Below, in pieces: positions 7,114 through 15,485 of a DNA stretch of 23,626 nucleotides. Position numbers and translations under genes: made by a program. The stretch covers positions 1-23,626 of the forward strand of contig DAORPQ010000051.1 in assembly GCA_035442025.1 (NCBI GenBank), in the 5' to 3' direction. The stretch comes from Competibacter_A sp003527885. GTDB lineage: Bacteria; Pseudomonadota; Gammaproteobacteria; Competibacterales; Competibacteraceae. Position 1 is the first letter of the stretch. Each line of letters opens with the position of its first letter. Under the pieces are notes generated by a model. That model made no database searches. It was not told the origin of the DNA and saw only the letters and a list, made by a program, of their open reading frames with translations.

Positions 7114-7299
7114 GGCACCTTGCTGCTGACCGTGGTCCTGATCTTCGCCTCCCAGGCCGATAACATCACCGGGCGCTGGCTGCATGTAGGACTCATCGCC
7201 ATCCCCATTCTGATCTAGGTCTTCTTCAATTCGTCCCTGGTCTACAGCCTCATGCGGCTGTTCAAGGTGAATGACGCCGTGGCGGCCAAGGCCCGGTAA
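7114..7299 (+). pseudogene. ACR3-type arsenite efflux pump remnant
   Basis: The plus-strand frame encodes about 61 codons resembling the C-terminal part of ACR3-family arsenite efflux proteins: a hydrophobic segment (GTLLLTVVLIFASQADNIT) and the family-like block AIPILI-stop-VFFNSSLVYSL. The in-frame TAG at 7216-7218 replaces the Gln expected in PILIQV. The N-terminal three quarters are missing, and the frame runs out over the 3' end of the resolvase gene. It is a dead passenger gene carried by the transposon. The family call is from remembered sequence pattern only. Confidence 0.6.
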
Positions 7300-7825
7300 A
7301 GCGTGGCACGGTGGACCTTCAGCAGCTTGGCCACTTTCGGGATCGAACGGCCTTCCCCGATCAGCCGCTCGGCGAGCGTGAGTTGATCGCCGGTCAGCTT
7401 GGCGGGGCGCCCGAAGCGAACTCCCCGAGTCCGGGCGGCCACGCGCCCCGATCGAGTCCGTTCGTGGATCAACTCCCGTTCGAACTCCGCGATCCCGGCA
7501 AAGACGGTCAGGACCATGCGGCCCGCCGGCGACGTCGTATCCGCCCAAGGCTCGTGGAGAGAACGAAGGCCGGCCTGGACCGCCGTGAGCTGCTCGGCGA
7601 TCTCCAGGAGGTCCCGAGTCGAGCGGGCCAGTCGGTCGAGCCGGGAGACCACCACCACATCCCCGGCCCGGAGTTGGTCCAGCAGGCGGTCGAGTTCCGG
7701 ACGCGCCCGCTGCGCCCCCGAAAGCTTCTCTTCGTAAATGCGTTCGCAGCCGGCCCTTTCAGGGCGGCCTGTTGCAGGGTGAGATGTTGGTCCTCGGTGG
7801 ACACCCGGGCATAGCCGATGAGCAT
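7242..7825 (-). pseudogene. tnpR: Tn3 resolvase (serine recombinase), frameshifted
   Basis: The N-terminus (MLIGYARVSTEDQHLTLQQAALKG) is a textbook serine recombinase start with the catalytic Ser at residue 9. The second half is in another frame: DVVVVSRLDRLARSTRDLLE, the helical region ending FAGIAEFERELIHERT, and a C-terminal helix-turn-helix (IPKVAKLLKVHRATLYRAL). One base appears to be missing in the GGG/CCC run at 7754-7756. Restoring it would give ALKGAGCERIYEEKLSGAQ, the normal family sequence. The resolvase is therefore broken, unless this is a homopolymer sequencing error. It would resolve cointegrates at the site between it and the transposase. Confidence 0.9.
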
Positions 7826-7836
7826 GGTCAACCGCT

Positions 7837-7974
7837 GTGTTGCAAATATCATCGCAAAACAGTTTAGTTTCGCGACTGACTTTTGCAACCAGCGCGGGGC
7901 CGGCAAAACCCTTCTATTTCCAGCAGTTCCTGGACCTCACCGCCGGTGTCGCGAAACTTACGATTTGTGCAACT
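7837..7974. other. Likely Tn3 resolution (res) site
   Basis: Between the divergent resolvase and transposase genes lie three imperfect inverted motifs with related half-sites of the type GTTGCAAA / TTTCGCGAC. They are at about 7839-7860, 7868-7889 and 7948-7973. Three resolvase-binding subsites in this position are the standard layout of a Tn3-family res site. The subsite borders are approximate. Confidence 0.55.
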
Positions 7975-7995
7975 CGGCTTGCACTGGGAGTCCCC

Positions 7996-10989
7996 ATGCC
8001 GGTTCGTTTCTTGACCGCCGCGCAGCGCCAGAACTACGGCGGTTATGCCGGGCCTCCGACCGCGGAGGAGCTGACACAATTTTTCCATTTGAATGACGCT
8101 GACTTGGCGCTCATTGCACCCCGGCGCGGGAATCACAACCGCCTCGGACTGGCCCTGCAGCTCACCACCGTCCGCTTCCTGGGCACCTTCCTGGAGGACC
8201 CGCTGGCGGTACCGGAATCGGTCCTGCGCAGTCTGGCGCGGCAACTGAACATCGCTGATCTGAATGGCCTTGAAGCCTACCGGGCCGGCGAGCAGCGTTG
8301 GGATCATGCGGCGGAGATTCGCACCCGTTACGGCTACCGCGACTTTACTGATCGGGAAGCGGGTTTCCGCTTGGCCCGCTGGCTCTATGGCCTATGCTGG
8401 ACGGGTACCGAACGGCCCGGCGTCCTGTTCGAGCGCGCCACCGACTGGCTGCTCTCGTACCAGGTGCTGTTGCCGGGGGCCAGTGTCCTGGAACGCTTCA
8501 TCGCGCGGGTCCGCCGCCGGGTCGAAGAGCGCCTGTGGCACACCCTCGGGCAAGGCATTACGGCCGAGCAGCACGCCCAGCTCGACCCGTTGTTGAAGGC
8601 ACCGCCGGGAAGCCGAACCTCCCTGCTCGACCAGCTCCGCTCCGGGCCGGTCACGGTCAGCGGGCCATCCCTGGTACGTGCCCTGCAGCGCCTGCAATCC
8701 GTCCGCGATCTTGGGTTGACGCGGTCGATCACCCCTATTCCCCCGAGCCGTTTGGCTTTGCTGGCCCGGTTTGCGGCGTCCGCCAAGGTGAGCGTGATCC
8801 AGAGGCTCCCCGCGGTGCGGCGCCTGGCCACGCTGGTGGCCTTCGTGCAGAGCCTGGAAGCCACCGCCCAGGACGATGCCTTGGAGGTTTTGGAAATCTT
8901 GCTGCGCGACCTGTTCAGCGAGGCCGTGAGGGCCGACCGGAAGGCCCGGCCGCGCACCCTCAAAGACCTGGATCAGGCTGCCCTGACCTTGGCCGAAACC
9001 TGCGCCTTGCTGTTGGATGAGGCTGTGCCAGACCACGAACTGCGATCCCGAATATTGGCCCGAACCCCACCCGAGGTGCTGGAACAGGCGTTGCGTCAGG
9101 TCCATGCGCTGACTAGGCCGCCCCATGATGTTTATTTCCGGGAACTGGACGACCACTACCGGAGTGTCCGGCGGTATCTGCCCGCCCTGCTGAAGCACCT
9201 GCGGTTCGGCGCCACTCCAGCCGGGGCACCGGTCGTCGCCGCATTGGACTGGCTGCGGGTGAATGCCAACCGCACCAAGCCCGCGAACGACGCGCCCCGC
9301 GCGGTCATCTCCAAAGCCTGGCAGCGCCATGCGCTCGGAGAGAAGGATCAGGTGAACCTGCGCGCCTACACCTTTTGCGTGCTGGATGAACTCCGCTCCG
9401 CCTTGCGCCGGCGCGACGTGTTCGCCACCCCCAGCTGGCGCTACGCCGATCCGCGGGCCGGATTATTGGCTGGGGCGGAATGGGAAGCGGCCCGTCCGAT
9501 CATCTGCCTCACCCTGGGACTCCCGTCCGATCCGCAACCCATCCTGGCCGCCCTGTCGGAAGAGCTGGATCGTACCTATCGTCACGTGGCGGCGCGCCTG
9601 CCGGAGAACCCGGCGGTACGGTTCGAAACCAAAGGCGACCAGACCGACCTGATCGTCAGTCCGCTCGATAAGTTGGAGGAACCGCCGTCGTTGATTCAAC
9701 TGCGGGAGGCCGTCGCCGCGCGGCTGCCACGGGTCGATCTGCCGGAAATCCTGCTGGAGATCGCTACCCGGACGCGCTTTACCGAGGCGTTCACCCATCT
9801 CACCGAGCGCACCGCCCGCGTCGAGGACTTGGCCACCAGCGTGTGCGCGGTCCTTCTGGCCGAGGCCTGCAACACCGGCCCCGGGCCTCTGGTCCGCCGG
9901 GACATTCCGGCCCTGAAACGGGACCGCCTGGCCTGGGTGGACCAGAATTACGTGCGCGAGGACACCTTGATCGCCGCCAACGCCACGCTGGTGGCGGCGC
10001 AAAGCCGGATCGCCCTGGCCCAGGCCTGGGGCGGCGGCGAAGTCGCCTCGGCGGATGGCCTGCGCTTCATGGTCCCGGTGCGCACGGTCCACGCCGGCCC
10101 GAATCCCAAGTATTTCGGTACCGGCTGCGGCGTCACCTGGTACAACCTGGTCTCGGACCAGTTCACTGGCCTCAATGCCATCACCGTCCCCGGCACCCTC
10201 CGCGACAGCCTGATTCTCCTGGCTGTGGTCTTGGAACAGCAGACCGAATTGCAGCCCACCCAGATCATGACCGATACCGGCGCCTACAGCGATGTGGTGT
10301 TCGGCCTGTTCCGGCTGCTCGGCTATCGTTTCAGCCCCCGGCTCGCCGATGTCGGCGGTGCCCGGTTCTGGCGGATCGACCCCACGGCCGATTACGGCGA
10401 GTTCAATGCCGTGGCCAAGTCCCGCCTCAATACCACCCTGATTGCCCAGCACTGGGATGACCTGTTGCGCCTGGCGGGTTCGCTGAAACTGGGTAAGGTG
10501 CCGGCCACGGGCATCATGCGCGTCCTGCAACGAGGGGAAAGTCCTACCCGACTCGCCCAAGCTCTGGCCGAGTTCGGCCGTCTTGAAAAGACACTTTACA
10601 TCCTGTCGTACCTGGACGACGAAACCCGACGCCGCGCCACGCTCACTCAACTGAATCGAGGCGAGGGGCGGCATAGCCTGGCCCGCGCCCTGTTTCATGG
10701 CAAGCGTGGCGAACTGCGCCAGCGTTACCGGGAAGGCCAGGAAGACCAACTCGGGGCGCTGGGGCTGGTGGTCAACATCATCGCCTTGTGGAACACCCCG
10801 TATATGGAAGCCGTGCTGACTCAGCTGCGTCAGGAAGGTTATCCGGTCCGCGACGAGGACGTGGCCCGGCTCTCACCCCTGATCTTCGAGCACATCAACT
10901 TGTTGGGACATTATTCGTTTACCGTTTCAGAAGCCGTGATTCGGGGCGAACTCCGACCGCTACGCGATCCGGCCGAGGAGGACGCCTGA
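7996..10989 (+). CDS. tnpA: Tn3-family transposase TnpA
   Basis: The 997-aa DDE transposase catalyses replicative transposition by acting on the 38-bp ends. The N-terminus (MPVRFLTAAQRQNYGGYAG) is typical of the family, and GGGAG lies just before the ATG at 7996. An in-frame extension back to 7837 would run through the resolution site and was rejected. The catalytic triad can be placed by motif and spacing: D687 in ASADGLRFMVPV, D760 in MTDTGAYSD, and E890 in LNRGEGRHSLAR. These spacings (73 and 130) agree with those known for Tn3-family enzymes. The C-terminal block LGLVVNIIALWNT is also diagnostic. No internal stop or frameshift is seen, so the gene appears functional. Confidence 0.97.
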   Translation: MPVRFLTAAQRQNYGGYAGPPTAEELTQFFHLNDADLALIAPRRGNHNRLGLALQLTTVRFLGTFLEDPLAVPESVLRSLARQLNIADLNGLEAYRAGEQRWDHAAEIRTRYGYRDFTDREAGFRLARWLYGLCWTGTERPGVLFERATDWLLSYQVLLPGASVLERFIARVRRRVEERLWHTLGQGITAEQHAQLDPLLKAPPGSRTSLLDQLRSGPVTVSGPSLVRALQRLQSVRDLGLTRSITPIPPSRLALLARFAASAKVSVIQRLPAVRRLATLVAFVQSLEATAQDDALEVLEILLRDLFSEAVRADRKARPRTLKDLDQAALTLAETCALLLDEAVPDHELRSRILARTPPEVLEQALRQVHALTRPPHDVYFRELDDHYRSVRRYLPALLKHLRFGATPAGAPVVAALDWLRVNANRTKPANDAPRAVISKAWQRHALGEKDQVNLRAYTFCVLDELRSALRRRDVFATPSWRYADPRAGLLAGAEWEAARPIICLTLGLPSDPQPILAALSEELDRTYRHVAARLPENPAVRFETKGDQTDLIVSPLDKLEEPPSLIQLREAVAARLPRVDLPEILLEIATRTRFTEAFTHLTERTARVEDLATSVCAVLLAEACNTGPGPLVRRDIPALKRDRLAWVDQNYVREDTLIAANATLVAAQSRIALAQAWGGGEVASADGLRFMVPVRTVHAGPNPKYFGTGCGVTWYNLVSDQFTGLNAITVPGTLRDSLILLAVVLEQQTELQPTQIMTDTGAYSDVVFGLFRLLGYRFSPRLADVGGARFWRIDPTADYGEFNAVAKSRLNTTLIAQHWDDLLRLAGSLKLGKVPATGIMRVLQRGESPTRLAQALAEFGRLEKTLYILSYLDDETRRRATLTQLNRGEGRHSLARALFHGKRGELRQRYREGQEDQLGALGLVVNIIALWNTPYMEAVLTQLRQEGYPVRDEDVARLSPLIFEHINLLGHYSFTVSEAVIRGELRPLRDPAEEDA

Positions 10990-11013
10990 GCCATTTCAGG
11001 AGAAGCCTACCGG

Positions 11014-11051
11014 CTTAACCCGGTTTTCTGTTCCATTGATCCCCAAACCCC
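11014..11051 (-). repeat. Tn3 right inverted repeat
   Basis: This is the 38-bp right terminus, the inverse of 7010-7047 with one mismatch. It lies 24 bp after the transposase stop. Confidence 0.97.
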
Positions 11052-11059
11052 AACTTCCT

Positions 11060-11257
11060 TTAACGAGTTATCCCAACATCTTGTACGATTCTCAGCCAGA
11101 TACCGACCGCCTGAATGAAGTTGGATTTGCCGGTGTCGTTCTCGCCGTATAGCAGGACGACTGGCGGCAAATCACTCACTGTGACGTCGCGCAGGCTGCG
11201 GAAGTTGCGGGCCGCGAACGAGGTCAGGTGCAAGCCATAATGCGCTTCGGAATTCAC
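11060..11257 (-). pseudogene. N-terminal fragment of an AAA-type ATPase
   Basis: Only 65 residues remain. They start LTSFAARNFRSLRDVTVSDL and contain an intact Walker A motif (LLYGENDTGKSNFIQAVG), the pattern of SMC/RecF-like AAA_15/AAA_21 ATPases. Walker B and the rest are absent. The GTG start at 11257 has a strong GGGAGGA site and lies 5 bp after the Cas7-ins stop, so the gene was part of the effector operon. The TAA stop at 11060-11062 lies in native DNA just outside the transposon duplication. The truncation therefore came from a separate deletion, not directly from the insertion. Confidence 0.75.
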
Positions 11258-11262
11258 CGCAT

Positions 11263-13524
11263 TTATCCTCCCACCAATCGCTGTCGGATGGTCTGCAACC
11301 GTTCGCGGGTTCTGCGATTGAAACCGATGGCTCCGCGAATCAGCGTCCAGGCGCGCTGGCGCTGGGGTTCGTCCAGGCCCGCCAACTGGTGCAACAAGGC
11401 ATCGTCAATCGCTTCCAACTGTTCCCGCTGGCCGCGTCCGCTGTCCTGCAAGATCGCTTGCAGAGCTTGTAAGGCGGGAGTCGAGGCAACCCAATCCTGC
11501 TCGGCGACAGGTCGAGTTTGCGGTGTTGGTGTTGCTGGGTTGTGCGCTGTCACGGGGGGCGCTGGTTCGGGTTGTCCCAACACGCCCGCCGGCGTCGGCA
11601 ATACTTGGCGGTCGCGGAATTGCTTGAGATTGGGGAGATAGGCGGTTTCTTCCCGTGGAGGTTGGTTTTTCCAGTCGAGCAACATCCCCAGCGTCCGCAG
11701 GCGGGGAATTTCCCACAATCCGGTGCCTTCCGGCACGGGCGATGTCGGCACGCTGCGGTTGTAATGCTCTACGATGGCCTTGCGAAACGCTTCGCGGGCT
11801 TCGGCCAATTTACCGTCCTGCTCGGCCTGCTCCAACCAGCCCTCCGCCGCCAGGGATTTATAACGCTTCACCGGATCGTACAGGGTTGTAGCGGCCTGAA
11901 TGCGGACCGATCCCATCCCCAGTGGTTTGCCCATGCCCAGGTGATGGCGATAGTCCGCCGGCAGTTCCAGAGCGGCGAGCAGAGCACCTAATTCCAGCTT
12001 GTCGAGGTTCTCGAAACGCACCCGCCCACGGAATTCCATTCCCGGTTTCACCGGGCGGACGACGGTGTATTGCTTGATATGCTTGGTAAGTGGTTCGAGA
12101 CGCAAATCCTCGTCAGCCGACCCTCGATGCCAGTACAGCTTGAAGCCGCGCAGCGCCGTGGTTGTCGAACCTCCACTATCAGGCGGCAGCGCTGAATAAC
12201 TGAGCAGTTTTTCCTTCCGGCCTTCCGGGTCGCTCTGCACCAGGTAGTTCTGATATGAAGTCGGTTTGGGCGTGGATAGCACCGCCGGCCAGCGGATACC
12301 ACCGTTTCCCTCCATAAACGGCGAGCCGCTGCCGACCCATTTGGCGTCGTCGAAACGCACCCGGCCTTTGTGCGACCCGGTTTGAGGTCTGTCCTCCCGT
12401 GGTTCGTCGTTGACCGTGCCGAAAATCGCCTCGGCCAAATCCAGCGAGCTGTCTGGGTCCACAGGCGCGTAATCGCCGGTGTAATTCTTATACGGCAGTC
12501 GGAAGAACAACGTGGGTCCGGTAAATTCCAGCTTGTTGCTCGCGTCCAGCAGATAGAACAGCGGATCGCCGGGCCGTTGTATTTTGCGGCAGGCAATGCC
12601 GCGTTGCTGATCGCGGTCCTCGCAAAACTGCTCCCACATTGCTTCTGGAATCGGGATAGCAGGAGCTTTCGTATCCTGCTCGTAAATCACCGTGTGCATA
12701 TGGCGGCTACCCATTGGTCCCGAATAGATCAACTTGCCAGGCTCCATACCGGCTGGCACTGTGGCGGGACTTGCAGTCCGGGCAACCAGATTATCGGTAC
12801 GGGCATAGCGCAGGGTAAGGCCGCCACGATGAGTGTAGGCTTTAACCGGCTCCGGCTTGACCCAGACATCCACCACTTTGTTCTCCTCCTCTTTCGAGAA
12901 ACCGTGCCGTTCCAAAGTCTCCAGCTTCACCCGCACGAAGCTGACGCCATTAAGCTTGCGGGCCGGTCGTATTTGCCATTCTCCGGCTGTCCGGCCCGCT
13001 TCCAGATAGCCAGCCTGTACCCGGTCGCTGGGGTAGTCGAACTGCATCGGCCTGATTCGTTTGAGGAAGCGCTCGTTGTACGCCTGGCCGGTCGGCGTGT
13101 TCTGATCGGCCACCGCCCGATGCACCAGTTTTTCGTCGAGAATGCGCACCGCTCGGCCCTTCCCGGATCGCCGGGTAAGTCGGCTGTAGGCCAGGATTTC
13201 CACCAGCGCCCGCGCCATGCCGCGCAGGCTGGAGCCGGGAATGACCGGATGTCGTTCGTCGCCGAGGTGATAAAACGCCTGGCGCGGGCGGGATTGCTGG
13301 ACCGTTTGTTCTTCCACGGCGGGCGGATAGGCGCAGCGGGTGTATAGCTCGGTCTCGGTGGTGATCGTCAGTTCGATGAAGCCGTGCAGGCGCTCCGGGT
13401 CCAGCCGGTCGTGTTGCCGGAAAGGTTCGGTGTGGAAAATCGCCTCTGGCAGCGGTACGAAATTGTACGGAGCCTGGCCACGCCGGCTGTCCAGCGCGGG
13501 GGTCATGTGTTCGGGAAGAGGCAT
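11263..13524 (-). CDS. cas7-ins: Type III-D RAMP protein, Cas7 with insertion (TIGR03986-like)
   Basis: This 753-aa protein is the large RAMP of the complex, corresponding to Cas7-insertion of the III-Dv effector. The N-terminal YNFVPLP signature (20-26) is typical of the TIGR03986 family. IPGSSLRGMAR (95-105) is the Cas7 motif after the thumb loop. A second glycine-rich RAMP loop, GMGKPLGMGSV, lies near 530-540. The long middle region is the insertion. The last 100 residues, after a Pro-rich linker, are helical and may pack like a small subunit. The Asp-containing loop seen in the other two Cas7 fusions (DTEL, SDRPLL) is not evident before IPGSS, so this subunit may not cut RNA. AAGGAG precedes the ATG at 13524, 12 bp after csx19. 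Confidence 0.9.
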   Translation of the reverse strand: MPLPEHMTPALDSRRGQAPYNFVPLPEAIFHTEPFRQHDRLDPERLHGFIELTITTETELYTRCAYPPAVEEQTVQQSRPRQAFYHLGDERHPVIPGSSLRGMARALVEILAYSRLTRRSGKGRAVRILDEKLVHRAVADQNTPTGQAYNERFLKRIRPMQFDYPSDRVQAGYLEAGRTAGEWQIRPARKLNGVSFVRVKLETLERHGFSKEEENKVVDVWVKPEPVKAYTHRGGLTLRYARTDNLVARTASPATVPAGMEPGKLIYSGPMGSRHMHTVIYEQDTKAPAIPIPEAMWEQFCEDRDQQRGIACRKIQRPGDPLFYLLDASNKLEFTGPTLFFRLPYKNYTGDYAPVDPDSSLDLAEAIFGTVNDEPREDRPQTGSHKGRVRFDDAKWVGSGSPFMEGNGGIRWPAVLSTPKPTSYQNYLVQSDPEGRKEKLLSYSALPPDSGGSTTTALRGFKLYWHRGSADEDLRLEPLTKHIKQYTVVRPVKPGMEFRGRVRFENLDKLELGALLAALELPADYRHHLGMGKPLGMGSVRIQAATTLYDPVKRYKSLAAEGWLEQAEQDGKLAEAREAFRKAIVEHYNRSVPTSPVPEGTGLWEIPRLRTLGMLLDWKNQPPREETAYLPNLKQFRDRQVLPTPAGVLGQPEPAPPVTAHNPATPTPQTRPVAEQDWVASTPALQALQAILQDSGRGQREQLEAIDDALLHQLAGLDEPQRQRAWTLIRGAIGFNRRTRERLQTIRQRLVGG

Positions 13525-13536
13525 GTTGTTCTCCTT

Positions 13537-14004
13537 CTAGGGTTCCAGCGCCAGCAACCGATGCTCGGCCACGCGCAACAAGCCGGTTTCCGACTCCATC
13601 GCCAGATAATGGCGGGCTCGCAGTCGTCCGAGTTCGGATAACCGCAGGCCGTAACTCTGTTCCTGCCAGGCGGCGTATTCCTCGCCGGCAGCACCCTCGC
13701 TCACGAGACGGGCTTCCAGACCGGCATCGACGCGCCATGCTCGCAGTTCCCGTTCGGCGTCGAACAGCCGCAGGTTGAGCAACGTGTCATGCCGCAGCAA
13801 CGCCGCCACGCCGATGCTGGCGTTGGTGGTCAAATCCAGTTCGCCGTCTCGCAACCGGCCCCAGATGACGCCGCCGAAGGTTTGGCCAAAGAGCCAGCCG
13901 GTCGGCCTTTGCCAAGCGGTGGTCAGAGCCGCACGCAAATCGGCGCCGGTCAATTCCGTCGGCTCGAACTGGAGATACCGATTTTCCAGATGAACCTTGC
14001 TCAT
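13537..14004 (-). CDS. csx19: Csx19 (TIGR03984-like) subunit
   Basis: This 155-aa protein occupies the csx19 slot of a III-D locus. Residues 36-55 (GWLFGQTFGGVIWGRLRDG), the LFDAERELRAWR segment (81-92), and the late SYGLRLSELGRLRARHYL fit the TIGR03984/Csx19 family as I remember it. Csx19 is a structural subunit of the III-Dv complex with no known catalytic role. Its ATG overlaps the upstream Cas7-2x stop by 4 nt (ATGA). Assignment rests on both weak motif similarity and the exact gene order. Confidence 0.82.
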   Translation of the reverse strand: MSKVHLENRYLQFEPTELTGADLRAALTTAWQRPTGWLFGQTFGGVIWGRLRDGELDLTTNASIGVAALLRHDTLLNLRLFDAERELRAWRVDAGLEARLVSEGAAGEEYAAWQEQSYGLRLSELGRLRARHYLAMESETGLLRVAEHRLLALEP

Positions 14005-15485
14005 TGGCCGTCTCCGCTGCCGAGATAGCGGTGCAGGGCGCTAAACTCCGCCTGAAACGCTGCGGCGGGTTCGCAACGGACCGTGCCGTCATCTTGCAAA
14101 TACAGCTCGACCGGCGGCTCGGTGACGATGGCGAACGGTTTACCGGGCAGCGGTTTCAACCGACCCCGTCCAACTCCGCTTTCCGCTCCGACCGCCAACT
14201 CGCCGGCGGCCAGGTCGCGCAATGCCAGCAGCAGTAACGCCCGCGCCGGTTCGACCCAATCCTCGTCGCTGGCTCGCAGGCGCAGTTCCAGCTTGACCTC
14301 TCCGCCGTATTGGGCGTCCTCGGTAAACAACAGGCTTTCCACCGCGCCGCCGGTCCACGGATCGATCCGCACCCGGGTGTGGCGCAACGATTGGCCACCT
14401 TTTATGGACGCCTCGCGGACTGTGACCCGCGAAGCCCAAGCCTTTTGGTCGCTACGGATTTCGGCCAGCCCGAACATTTCACTTACCAGCCCGTCGGCTA
14501 CATCCTGCTTGCCAGACTGACCGGCCAAGGTCAACGCGATGCGCCGGCAGCGATGGCGCAACACACCGCCCAATGAGGTGGCCGGCAACACGCTTTCCAA
14601 GGCCGAAGCGCCGTCTTGCCAGCGCAGGCGTTGCAGGTGACTGCGGTCCGATTGATCCGGGTCATGGCCTTCCGAACCCACCAGCAGCGAACCGGCCAGC
14701 TTCAAATTCAGAATCACGCTGAAATCATGAGTCTCCGTCGGCGGGGGTAGAGCCACCTTCAGGTATTTCGCCAGAGCGGCGGTATCCCGGTACGCGACCG
14801 GCGCGACCTTCGGCCAGTCCTCCGGCAGACCGTGCAGTTGCCGGCCCAGCCAAGCGTACCAACCAGCGGGCGTATCGAGCGGGTAATTCTCTACTTGCCA
14901 GTATCCTTCTGGCCCGGCCATCAACCGGGTTTCGCCGAAACCGCGCCGAGTCCGCGCACCGAGCACCAGTTGACCGTTTTCCAAAGTCAGCAGGATGCGC
15001 AACAGGCCGCGCAGTAACGCTTCATCCTTTGTTGGTTCTCCAAATAGCTCCAGTTGACCGCGCAAACGAAAGCGAACCCCGACCGGGAGCAGCTCCAGAT
15101 CGTATTTTTTCTTGTCAGCGGCTATCCCCCGACAGGCATCAATCGCCACGCCGTCGCGCAATTCCGTGGGAACCGATCCCGCTTGCTCGATGGGCGCATC
15201 GCCGAGCAGCAAGCGGGCTTGTTTGCCTTGTGGATCGTTCCACTCGGCGCCGAACAAGGCTTGGGCCGCGTCTTTATCCATCCTGGTCAACAGCGCCCGC
15301 AGCAGGCCGGTCAGGGTCGCGCCGGGCAGATAAGTCCGTCCCTCCCCGTCGCGCAGCAAGGGGCGATCCGAAGTCGCATCGGCATCCGCGCCGCCGAGAT
15401 GGCAAGGGGAAGCCAGTTCCAGCAGGCTGGTCCATACCAGGCGGCGGCCTATTTCACGGTATTTCAGAAAATGGGCGGTCATCAT
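14001..15485 (-). CDS. cas7-2x: Double RAMP protein Cas7-2x
   Basis: The 494-aa protein holds two Cas7-type RAMP domains in one chain. Domain 1 has HLGGADADATSDRPLLRD (D40), LPGATLTGLLR (53-63) and a glycine-rich GARTRRGFGETRL loop (176-188). Domain 2 repeats the plan with GSEGHDPDQSDRSHL (D280), LPATSLGGVLRHR (300-312) and GAESGVGRGRL near the C-terminus. D40 and D280 lie where Csm3-type subunits carry the target-RNA-cleaving Asp, so two cuts 6 nt apart are plausible. That is an analogy to known Cas7 spacing. The ATG at 15485 follows the stop of the upstream gene without a gap (TGAATG), which indicates strict coupling. It corresponds to Cas7-2x of the III-Dv complex. Confidence 0.9.
   Translation of the reverse strand: MMTAHFLKYREIGRRLVWTSLLELASPCHLGGADADATSDRPLLRDGEGRTYLPGATLTGLLRALLTRMDKDAAQALFGAEWNDPQGKQARLLLGDAPIEQAGSVPTELRDGVAIDACRGIAADKKKYDLELLPVGVRFRLRGQLELFGEPTKDEALLRGLLRILLTLENGQLVLGARTRRGFGETRLMAGPEGYWQVENYPLDTPAGWYAWLGRQLHGLPEDWPKVAPVAYRDTAALAKYLKVALPPPTETHDFSVILNLKLAGSLLVGSEGHDPDQSDRSHLQRLRWQDGASALESVLPATSLGGVLRHRCRRIALTLAGQSGKQDVADGLVSEMFGLAEIRSDQKAWASRVTVREASIKGGQSLRHTRVRIDPWTGGAVESLLFTEDAQYGGEVKLELRLRASDEDWVEPARALLLLALRDLAAGELAVGAESGVGRGRLKPLPGKPFAIVTEPPVELYLQDDGTVRCEPAAAFQAEFSALHRYLGSGDGQ

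Larger units (their letters stand above)
7010..11051. mobile_element. Tn3-family transposon (4042 bp) inside the cas operon
   Basis: The ends are 38-bp inverted repeats that differ at a single base and show Tn3-family features (outer GGGG, inner TAAG). The element is flanked by a perfect 5-bp duplication, AACTT, at 7005-7009 and 11052-11056, the hallmark of Tn3-family insertion. It contains a full-length transposase, a divergently oriented frameshifted resolvase, a likely resolution site between them, and a remnant of an arsenite efflux pump. The intact duplication and nearly identical ends suggest a fairly recent insertion. It separates the effector genes from csx16 and the adaptation module. 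Confidence 0.97.

Noticed and set aside
9463..10749. A 428-codon minus-strand open frame
   Set aside because: It lies antisense inside the well-supported transposase gene and has no recognisable domain.
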